Under the pieces are notes generated by a model. That model was given only the letters and a program-made list of their open reading frames with translations, was not told where the DNA came from and ran no database searches. From positions 1 through 13,021 of the forward strand of contig SFJN01000057.1 of NCBI GenBank assembly GCA_004555055.1: a stretch of 13,021 nucleotides of DNA, written 5' to 3'. Position 1 is the stretch's first letter. The number at the start of each line of letters is the position of its first letter. Both the position numbers and the translations under genes were made by a program. Of this stretch, positions 1 through 6,303 are shown piece after piece. Origin of the DNA: Bacteroidales bacterium. Lineage in GTDB: Bacteria > Bacteroidota > Bacteroidia > Bacteroidales > Bacteroidaceae.

Positions 1-85
1 GAAAACACCGGACTTCTTTGCAACAAAGTGCCGTACTTTTAAGGCAAAACATCGGAACTTTCCATCAAAGAAGTCCGATGTTTTC
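1..85. repeat. 20-bp inverted repeat with a third partial arm copy
   Basis: The left arm (1-20) and right arm (66-85) are inverted copies matching at 19 of 20 positions; the one difference becomes a G-U pair in a minus-strand transcript, so the stem is complete in that direction. A partial direct copy of the left arm lies at 46-61, and its 46-56 part can pair perfectly with 74-84, giving a shorter alternative hairpin with a 17-nt loop. A small stem (25-29 with 35-39) lies inside the large loop. The element is downstream of the minus-strand sulfatase gene and also has a short T-run on the plus side (81-90). It may be a terminator for the sulfatase gene or for a gene beyond the left edge, or one copy of a dispersed palindromic element. 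The arm starts at base 1, so its true end may be outside the window. Confidence 0.7.
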
Positions 86-244
86 ATTTTCCGAAGCGGC
101 AACATAAGCGTAATCAAACCAGCAAATGGCGGCAACAGAAACAAAGAGGAATCATCAGGACAAGCAGGACTTCTGCTTCTGCAATAGTAAATCCTTCACC
201 AAAAACCGGGGGAAATTCACAGAAGACGTAGCCTGCACGCAATT
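86..244. other. Intergenic region downstream of the sulfatase
   Basis: I see no credible gene here. It contains a short hairpin (162-167 pairing with 173-178, 5-nt loop) without a clear T-tract in either direction. Base composition is AT-richer than the enzymes to the right. Confidence 0.5.
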
Positions 245-1768
245 TCATTTCCTTTTGTTCCGCTCACGACGCAGAATGCTTTGGAGTTCGTATACCACTT
301 GCGGATGCTTCTCCGCCAGGTTCTCCCGTTCGCCTGAGTCCGAACGCATGTCATAAAGCTGTGGAGCAGGAGCATTTCCTGTCTCCACCTTTTCCAACTG
401 CATGAACGCCCCACCATCGCTCGGTTCAATATATTTCCATTCTGGAGTTCGAACGGAAAGCACATGACTGAGGGATTGTTCAACGACATAAGGGCGTGCA
501 TTCTGTTCATTGCCGAGAAGATTGCCGAAATGCGGTTGGCTGTCGAAGGCACTGCCTTTCGGCAATTTTGCCCCAAGCATTTCTCCGAATGATGCAAGGA
601 AGTCAATCTGCGACACCAGCGTCTGACTATCCTTTCCCCCTTTGACACCTCGCGGCCATCGCACAATCAGCGGAACACGTGTCCCCCCCTCAAATGCACT
701 GTATTTGTTACCACGCAGAGGTCCGGCAGGACTGTGACCGTTCAGGAGTTCCTCCGCCCGGTCCTCATATCCATCGTTTACCACAGGTCCATTGTCGCTG
801 GTGAGCAGCACAAGGGTGTTATCGTCAAGTCCCATTTCCTGCAAAGCATCCATCACACGTCCAACAGTCCAGTCGAATTGAGCTATGGCATCGCCTCGAA
901 GCCCCATCTTGTTCTTTCCTCTGAAACGGTCGTGCGGGAAACGAGGAACATGAATATCGTTTGTACAAAGATAGAGAAAGAAGGGTCTGTCGCGGTTCTC
1001 CTCGATGAATCTAACGGCATGCTCGGCAATGCTGTCGGCGATATTCTCGTCTTTCCACAAGGCTTTTCCTCCGCCTTTCATATAGCCAATACGTCCTATG
1101 CCATTCACGATGGAATGGTTATGCCCATGATTCTTGCACGATTTCAGGTTGTACAGCAGTTCGGGGTTGTCCTTTCCTGTAGGCTCTCCTGGGAAATTTT
1201 TCTCGTAACTCACCTGAATGGGCGCTTCCGGATCATAATTAGCCACGAATCCGTTTTCGATGAAGACACAAGGAACACGGTCGGCAGTGGCTGCCATAAT
1301 ATAATGGTAGTCAAAACCAATATCCTGCAGCCCACATGGGAGAGGTGCATTCCAATCCTGCTTGCCGGTCTCTTCGCCCAGTCCTAAATGCCATTTTCCG
1401 ATGGCACCGGTACGATATCCGGCATGATGGAAAAGGTCGGCCAAGGTATATTGCCAGGGGTTAATAATCATTTTCGCGTTTCCCTTGGCGATGTCGGTAT
1501 CAGGCCTTCGCCAGGAATACTCACCCGTAAGCAGGGAATAACGCGATGGCGTGCTGGTGGCAGCAACGGCATGAGCCTGCATGAAGCGTATGCCCTGTCC
1601 GGCAAGACGGTCCACATGAGGCGTTTCTACATTCTTCGCACCATAGCAACCTAAATCGCCATACCCCAAATCGTCGGCAAGGATAATCACCACATTGGGA
1701 GGCACAGACTGTGCCACAGCAGACAACGGCAAGAGGAGAAGAGAAGACAGGATTTGTGTGCGTTTCAT
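245..1768 (-). CDS. Secreted S1-family sulfatase (Ser-type)
   Basis: Predicted 507-residue periplasmic sulfatase that removes sulfate esters from glycans. Residues 1-20 form a signal peptide (Lys/Arg, leucine run, Ala-Val-Ala before Gln) without a lipobox. An early Asp-Asp pair (32-33) fits the Ca-binding site. S-T-P-S-R at 72-76 is the maturation motif, with Ser72 predicted to become formylglycine, which needs a radical-SAM anSME not seen here. GKWH at 124-127 and SDNG at 324-327 are further family motifs. The 71-86 stretch and the GFDYHYIMAATADRVPC segment near 151-167 recall gut Bacteroides sulfatases acting on host glycans, possibly subfamily S1_20 (galactose 3-sulfate); that is from memory and uncertain. 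The start at 1768 is chosen because the signal peptide begins there, GGAAA lies just upstream and a -7 promoter box precedes it. An in-frame start at 1945 would add 59 residues ahead of the signal peptide and is unlikely. Transcribed divergently from dnaA. Confidence 0.9.
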   Translation of the reverse strand: MKRTQILSSLLLLPLSAVAQSVPPNVVIILADDLGYGDLGCYGAKNVETPHVDRLAGQGIRFMQAHAVAATSTPSRYSLLTGEYSWRRPDTDIAKGNAKMIINPWQYTLADLFHHAGYRTGAIGKWHLGLGEETGKQDWNAPLPCGLQDIGFDYHYIMAATADRVPCVFIENGFVANYDPEAPIQVSYEKNFPGEPTGKDNPELLYNLKSCKNHGHNHSIVNGIGRIGYMKGGGKALWKDENIADSIAEHAVRFIEENRDRPFFLYLCTNDIHVPRFPHDRFRGKNKMGLRGDAIAQFDWTVGRVMDALQEMGLDDNTLVLLTSDNGPVVNDGYEDRAEELLNGHSPAGPLRGNKYSAFEGGTRVPLIVRWPRGVKGGKDSQTLVSQIDFLASFGEMLGAKLPKGSAFDSQPHFGNLLGNEQNARPYVVEQSLSHVLSVRTPEWKYIEPSDGGAFMQLEKVETGNAPAPQLYDMRSDSGERENLAEKHPQVVYELQSILRRERNKRK

Positions 1769-1772
1769 AGAC

Positions 1773-1801
1773 TTTCCAATATGAATTATGCCGCAAATAT
1801 A
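1773..1801 (-). promoter_or_regulatory. Putative sulfatase promoter -7 box and RBS
   Basis: On the minus strand, TATATTTGC (1801-1793) matches the Bacteroidetes -7 consensus TAnnTTTG. GGAAA (1777-1773) follows, a few bases before the ATG, as a likely ribosome binding site. This implies a short leader of roughly 20 nt. No convincing -33 TTTG box is seen at the usual 19-21 bp distance. Confidence 0.55.
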
Positions 1802-2009
1802 CAAAATAAATAGGAAAGACCTACCACAGGAGCAATGAAATATCCCCCTAAATACAAAGGTCCGTGCAGGAAGAGGCGGAAAGACAAAGCAGAACGGCAC
1901 GATAAATAAAGAGAGCAACACACCCAGACACCGGAAAACCTTCAAAATGTAAGATGGTCACAAAGCGCAAACAATGTCCGTTTTCTTCGGGAATTTTAAA
2001 ACGAAACCC

Positions 2010-2041
2010 TTTGCCATTTCAAGATAATTTCGGAAATTTGC
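2010..2041 (+). promoter_or_regulatory. Candidate dnaA promoter
   Basis: TTTG at 2010-2013 lies 19 bp before GAAATTTGC at 2033-2041, the spacing known for Bacteroidetes -33/-7 promoters. The -7 box has one mismatch (G for the first T of TAnnTTTG). Initiation from here would give a leader of about 260 nt before the dnaA ATG at 2312. Assigned from consensus only. Confidence 0.4.
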
Positions 2042-2069
2042 AACCTGCAAACTTTCATTCGCCACCTGT

Positions 2070-2097
2070 TTTCAGCCGCTGACACCAGCGGTTGAAA
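2070..2097 (+). promoter_or_regulatory. 12-bp hairpin in the dnaA leader
   Basis: Arms 2070-2081 and 2086-2097 pair along 12 bp (one G-U) around a 4-nt ACAC loop. It starts about 25 bp past the candidate promoter and is followed by an A/T-mixed stretch without a T-run, so it is not a standard intrinsic terminator. As DNA it is a near-perfect dyad and could be an operator; as RNA it would be a stable structure in the dnaA leader. Function is unknown. Confidence 0.5.
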
Positions 2098-2311
2098 TAA
2101 TAATGCCCTCTATTGCAGAAAGTTAACGCCTGCATCGACAGAAATGGAAAGTTGGAAGTGAAAATGCGTATTCCCCACAACAGGAAAAACACTTTTGTCT
2201 TCGTTCAGCACATCCCGCAAGACTCCATCCGCCCCCAACGCACGACGAGTCCGGAATGCCCTTTTTCCACAGCCGGCGTCCAGCACCTATATACCCCCAT
2301 ACACCGTTCCC

Positions 2312-3700
2312 ATGCCGTCACTCCCCATATGGACAAACTTCCTGGAGTACCTTCAGCGTAACCTTTCGCCGGAGGTCTACAACACATGGATTCCACAATT
2401 CAAATACGTCACGCACAACGAGAACCTGCTCTATATAGAGGTTCCCTCGCGCGCCTTCGTCGAAGTGATGTGGAAAGAAACAGGAAGTGTCATCAACAAT
2501 GCCGTCCACACCGTTTTCGGCGAGAAATGTGAGCTTCACTGCTGTCTGCCGAAAGACACCTCGAACGAACGTTCGGGGCAGGTCAGTGTGCCTAGCGGGA
2601 ACCGTCCGGTCCCTGATTCTACAGGAAATGTCACGCATACTGTCCGTCAGCCGGAAGCCCCCAAGATGGCTCCCATCAATTCCTATCTCAACCCCAACTA
2701 TACCTTCGAGAACTTCATAGAAGGGCGCAGCAACAGGCCCGCACGGACGATGGCGGAAAGCATTGCCGACAACCCTCACCAGAAGACCTTCAACCCGATG
2801 TTCCTCTATGGTCCGTCGGGAGTGGGAAAGAGCCATTTGGTCAATGCCATCGGCGTACGCATCCAGGAACGATTTCCCAATCTCCGCGTGCTCTTCGTTG
2901 CCGCCAGTGTGTTCAGAACACAATATACCGATTCCGTACGCGACAACACCATCAACGATTTCATACACTTCTACCAGACGATAGACGTGCTGATTATCGA
3001 TGATTTCCAGGAGATTACGACGGCCAAGACGCAGAACGCCTTCTTCCACATTTTCAACCATCTGCACCAAAACAACCACAAGATTATCATCACCTGCGAC
3101 CGTCCGCCTTCACAGTTTGAAGGTATCGAGGAACGCATGCTGACACGCCTGAAGTGGGGTGTTGTGGTAGAGATTGAACGCCCCGACCTGAAACTCCGCA
3201 GAGACATCCTGAAATCGTACATGAAGCGCTACGACATAGAGATGCCGGAAAACGTGTTGCAGTACATTGCCAACAACGTGAGCGACAATGTCCGGGAAAT
3301 CGAAGGCACCGTGAATTCGCTCATCGCGTTTTCGCTGAACGACAACTGCGACATTGACCTCGAACTTGTCCGCCGCGTGGTGGCACGCCTGGTGGGACAG
3401 AGCCGGAAAGAACTGACGATGGAAGCCATCATGAACGCCGTATGCGAGAAATTTCATGTCAAACCACGCGACATCAGCGGCAAGAGCCGTAGAAAGGATT
3501 TCGTAGCCGCACGGCAGATTCTGATGTACCTGCTCAAAAAATACACGCCGCTCTCCATCTGCCAGATTGGTCGCGACCTCGGCGGCCGCGACCACAGCAC
3601 CGTCATCCACGCCTGCAACATGGCCGAACGCAGGCTTGCCACAGATAAAGCTTTCCGACTCGACATGGAAAAGTTTGAGGCCGGACTGAAGAGACAATGA
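2312..3700 (+). CDS. dnaA: Chromosomal replication initiator protein DnaA
   Basis: A 462-residue DnaA, normal length, which binds DnaA boxes and melts the origin in its ATP form. Domain I spans about 1-80 (W7 to W26 region, helicase/partner contacts), followed by a short variable linker (81-122). Domain III, the AAA+ ATPase, begins near NPNYTFENFIEG (127-138). It has Walker A GPSGVGKS (167-174), Walker B LIIDDFQE (227-234), the arginine-finger segment with R279, and sensor II R328 in NVREIEG. Domain IV (about 367-462) ends in the DNA-binding signature GGRDHSTVIHAC (424-435). The ATG at 2312 puts domain I at the very N-terminus; an in-frame TTG at 2195 would add 39 Pro/Ser-rich residues unlike the family. 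No Shine-Dalgarno is seen, which is common in this phylum. Relative to the Bacteroides form I remember, motifs are conserved but many surface positions differ. No dnaN, recF or origin is visible nearby. Transcribed alone, with its own terminator. Confidence 0.96.
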   Translation: MPSLPIWTNFLEYLQRNLSPEVYNTWIPQFKYVTHNENLLYIEVPSRAFVEVMWKETGSVINNAVHTVFGEKCELHCCLPKDTSNERSGQVSVPSGNRPVPDSTGNVTHTVRQPEAPKMAPINSYLNPNYTFENFIEGRSNRPARTMAESIADNPHQKTFNPMFLYGPSGVGKSHLVNAIGVRIQERFPNLRVLFVAASVFRTQYTDSVRDNTINDFIHFYQTIDVLIIDDFQEITTAKTQNAFFHIFNHLHQNNHKIIITCDRPPSQFEGIEERMLTRLKWGVVVEIERPDLKLRRDILKSYMKRYDIEMPENVLQYIANNVSDNVREIEGTVNSLIAFSLNDNCDIDLELVRRVVARLVGQSRKELTMEAIMNAVCEKFHVKPRDISGKSRRKDFVAARQILMYLLKKYTPLSICQIGRDLGGRDHSTVIHACNMAERRLATDKAFRLDMEKFEAGLKRQ

Positions 3701-3740
3701 CCTCCCCCCCCCACACTGGAAGCCCTGCAAAAAGGGACTG

Positions 3741-3787
3741 ATTCCCCCGATGACCCTCCTCCTCCCCAGGCGAGTCATCGGGGGAAT
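3741..3787 (+). terminator. Intrinsic terminator after dnaA
   Basis: ATTCCCCCGATGAC (3741-3754) pairs perfectly over 14 bp with 3774-3787 around a 19-nt loop, and the stem runs into TTTC and an AT-rich stretch. It starts 40 nt after the dnaA stop and separates dnaA from the glycosidase operon. Confidence 0.8.
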
Positions 3788-3910
3788 TTCTGTATATTCA
3801 ATTCTCCGGCATGGATAAAAAATACAGGAAAAAGAGGTCCATATCTTTTTAAAAAAATACAAATAAAAGAATAAAGCGCTTCAAAACCCCGGAAAACCAA
3901 CCATTTTTTG

Positions 3911-3919
3911 TAAATTTGC
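3911..3919 (+). promoter_or_regulatory. Putative promoter -7 box of the GH92-GH92-GH31 operon
   Basis: TAAATTTGC matches the Bacteroidetes -7 consensus TAnnTTTG and lies 47 bp before the first GH92 start, after a strongly A/T-rich stretch (3841-3875). A -33 TTTG at the expected distance is not convincing, which could mean activator dependence. It would give a leader of about 40 nt. Confidence 0.5.
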
Positions 3920-3953
3920 GCTGCTACTATACTGACGCATACCACAGGAACCC

Positions 3954-3959
3954 AAGGAA
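3954..3959 (+). promoter_or_regulatory. Ribosome binding site of the first GH92 gene
   Basis: AAGGAA sits 6 nt before the ATG at 3966. It is the clearest Shine-Dalgarno in the window and supports that start. Confidence 0.6.
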
Positions 3960-3965
3960 CCTTCT

Positions 3966-6230
3966 ATGAAAAAGACACTCTTAAGCATACTTTCGTCGCT
4001 CGTTGCCGGAAGCGCACTCACCGTAGCCGCAGTTGACTATACGCGGCTGGTCAACCCGCTGGTCGGCACCGACTTTACAGGAAACACCTATCCAGGAGCC
4101 CAGATGCCCTTCGGCATGGTGCAGCTTTCACCAGACAACCTCATCGGCGGATGGGACCGCATTGCCGGCTATTTCTACCCGGACAGTACGATTACCGGCT
4201 TCTCGCACACCCACCTCGACGGCACGGGTGCCGGCGATATGTACGACATCTCCTTCATGCCGGTGACCCTTCCCTACAAGGCCGACTACACAAGCACGGG
4301 CGAAAGCCTGCCATTGGGCATATATTCCACCTTCAGCCACAGCGACGAAACCGCCATGGCCGGCTATTACAGCGTCCGCCTTCAAGACTATGACATCCGC
4401 GTTTCACTCACCGCCACCCCACGTTGCGGCATCCAGCGCTACGAATTTCCCGAAAACGGCAAGGAGCGCGTGGTCATCCTAAACCTTGACCGTACGATGA
4501 ACTGGGACGGCACCACCGACTGCATGCTGGAGCGTGTGGACTCGGTGAATTTCCGCGGTTACCGTTTCTCCGACGGATGGGCACGCGACCAGCGCGTATA
4601 CTTTGCCACCCGCTTTTCCACGCCTCCCCTTCGTGTGGAGACCGACACCGTTGCCAAGAAAGGCGGCGGAAAGGGCATCGTGGCACGTTTCTATTTCGGC
4701 ACCGGCGGCGAGGGGAGCCCTACGTCCGAAGGACTCACCGTATGCACCGCCCTCAGCGGCACCAGCATCTACGGTGCCACGCAAAACCTGCAGGCCGAAG
4801 CCCCCTACGACAATTTTGCCCTCTACCTCCAGCTTGCCCACAACGAATGGAACCTGCACCTTGGCGTACTGAACGCCGGCAACACCCCGCAGGAAGGCAT
4901 GCCCCAGATGGAAGCCAAGGAATATGACGAACGCGTGCGGAAATTCTACACCGCCCTCTACCACAGCATGCTGGCGCCCACGATTTATTCCGATGTCGAC
5001 GGCAGCTACCTCGGTCCCGACCGCCATATTCACCACACCGACGGTATCCACTATTCCACCTTCTCACTTTGGGACACCTACCGCGCAGCACACCCGCTGT
5101 TCACGCTGACCAACCCCGACCGTGTGGCAGACATGGCAAACAGTCTCATTGACTTCGGCACCCAAAACGGCCGTCTGCCGGTATGGAGTATGTGGGCATG
5201 CGAGACGGACATGATGATTGGCTATCACTCCGTACCCGTCATAGTGGATGCAATCCTCAAGGGTTTCAAGGGCATCGATGCCGGCCGCGCTCTCGACATC
5301 TGCGTACAGACAGCCCGCAAGCGCGACTACCGCTCCTTAGGCACCTACATCGACAAGGGATATGTTCCCACGGGAGTCAACGATATGGGCGGAAACGACG
5401 ACTGGAGCATGAGCCGCACACTGGAATATGCCTATGACGACTGGTGCATTGCCGCCCTGGCAGACCATCTTGGCCGTACGGACATTGCCCGGGAATTTCA
5501 TGCTCGCGCCAAGAACTACGAAAACCTTTTCAACACCGACACCGGATTCCTTGAACCCCGACAGGCCGACGGCAGCTTCATTCCGGGATTCTCGCCCGTA
5601 GCCTACGGCCCCCACGTCTGCGAGAGCAACGCCTGGATGTACCAGTGGAGCGTACAGCACGACATCTCCGGTCTCTGCCATCTTTTCGGCGGAAAGAAAA
5701 AGATGGGCAAGATGCTCAACGAGTTCTTCACCTTCACCGAAGAAGATGCCTCGAACCGCCCGCTCTTCTCCACCGGTATGATTGGACAGTATGCCCACGG
5801 AAACGAGCCCTCGCACCATGCCGCCTACCTTTTCAACCATGTGGGCCAACCCTCGAAATGCCAGGAATATGTGGCGCAGATTTGCCGCGAACTGTATCTG
5901 GACACGCCTGCCGGACTCTGCGGCAACGAGGACTGCGGACAGACTTCGGCATGGTTCGTCATGAGTGCCATGGGATTCTATCCCGTCAACCCCGTCGGAG
6001 GACGTTATGAAATCGGCACTCCCCTGCTCCCCCGCCTCGACCTCAAGCTGGAGGACGGGCAGACTTTCACCATCATTGCCAAGGGAGTGGACTCCAAACA
6101 CTTCTATGTCAAAGGCGTTAAACTGAATGGAATGCCCTACCGAAAGCCGTACATCACCGACGACATCATCCACGCCGGAAGCACGCTGGAATTCGAGATG
6201 AGCGACAAGCCCTGCCGCAGGTGGTATTGA
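3966..6230 (+). CDS. GH92 exo-alpha-mannosidase, without the His-Glu motif
   Basis: A 754-residue Ca-dependent inverting alpha-mannosidase, predicted periplasmic. Residues 1-22 are a signal peptide (cleavage near Ala-Ala before Val-Asp), with no lipobox. The N-terminal beta-sandwich carries family signatures: LVNPLVGTD (28-36), GNTYPGAQMPFGM (39-51) and GFSHTHLDGTG (78-88). The catalytic (alpha/alpha)6 barrel follows. E553 in ESNAW is the likely general acid, and E655-D656 in GNEDCGQ lie in the base motif, where N654 replaces an Asp found in the second GH92. HGNEP is at 611-615. The His-Glu pair tied to alpha-1,2 specificity in the characterised Bacteroides enzyme is absent and the loop there is about 8 residues shorter than in the downstream paralogue, so a linkage other than alpha-1,2 is inferred. 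First gene of the probable operon, 73 bp before the second GH92. Start supported by the RBS and signal peptide. Confidence 0.93.
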   Translation: MKKTLLSILSSLVAGSALTVAAVDYTRLVNPLVGTDFTGNTYPGAQMPFGMVQLSPDNLIGGWDRIAGYFYPDSTITGFSHTHLDGTGAGDMYDISFMPVTLPYKADYTSTGESLPLGIYSTFSHSDETAMAGYYSVRLQDYDIRVSLTATPRCGIQRYEFPENGKERVVILNLDRTMNWDGTTDCMLERVDSVNFRGYRFSDGWARDQRVYFATRFSTPPLRVETDTVAKKGGGKGIVARFYFGTGGEGSPTSEGLTVCTALSGTSIYGATQNLQAEAPYDNFALYLQLAHNEWNLHLGVLNAGNTPQEGMPQMEAKEYDERVRKFYTALYHSMLAPTIYSDVDGSYLGPDRHIHHTDGIHYSTFSLWDTYRAAHPLFTLTNPDRVADMANSLIDFGTQNGRLPVWSMWACETDMMIGYHSVPVIVDAILKGFKGIDAGRALDICVQTARKRDYRSLGTYIDKGYVPTGVNDMGGNDDWSMSRTLEYAYDDWCIAALADHLGRTDIAREFHARAKNYENLFNTDTGFLEPRQADGSFIPGFSPVAYGPHVCESNAWMYQWSVQHDISGLCHLFGGKKKMGKMLNEFFTFTEEDASNRPLFSTGMIGQYAHGNEPSHHAAYLFNHVGQPSKCQEYVAQICRELYLDTPAGLCGNEDCGQTSAWFVMSAMGFYPVNPVGGRYEIGTPLLPRLDLKLEDGQTFTIIAKGVDSKHFYVKGVKLNGMPYRKPYITDDIIHAGSTLEFEMSDKPCRRWY

Positions 6231-6303
6231 AAAAGCATCAGCTTCCACCGCCCCCCCAAAAAAGACACCTTACCTCTCTGAAACAACAAAAACATACGCC
6301 ATA

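Larger units (their letters stand above)
1769..2311. other. Divergent sulfatase-dnaA intergenic region
   Basis: This 543-bp gap holds the sulfatase promoter (1793-1801), a candidate dnaA promoter (2010-2041) and a strong hairpin (2070-2097). Two sequences resemble DnaA boxes: TTCCCCACA at 2171-2179 and TTTTCCACA at 2263-2271; the second differs from TTATCCACA at one base. No box cluster or AT-rich unwinding element typical of an origin is evident. Small plus-strand reading frames occur (an ATG-started 7-codon frame at 2103-2126 and a 65-codon frame at 2164-2361 that overlaps the dnaA start), but nothing supports them as genes. Confidence 0.6.

Noticed and set aside
734..1387. 217-codon plus-strand open frame opposite the sulfatase
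   Set aside because: Lies antisense to conserved sulfatase motifs, with no family features of its own.
1769..1945. In-frame N-terminal extension of the sulfatase to an ATG at 1945
   Set aside because: It would place 59 Cys/Phe-rich residues ahead of a clear signal peptide and run through the -7 promoter box and RBS.
2150..2290. Replication origin next to dnaA
   Set aside because: Only two imperfect DnaA-box-like sites and no AT-rich unwinding element or box cluster; not enough to call an origin.
2195..2311. TTG start extending DnaA by 39 residues
   Set aside because: The extension is Pro/Ser/Arg-rich and unlike DnaA domain I, which begins right after the ATG at 2312.
5337..6248. 303-codon minus-strand open frame opposite the first GH92
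   Set aside because: Antisense to conserved GH92 catalytic motifs and low-complexity; no support as a gene.
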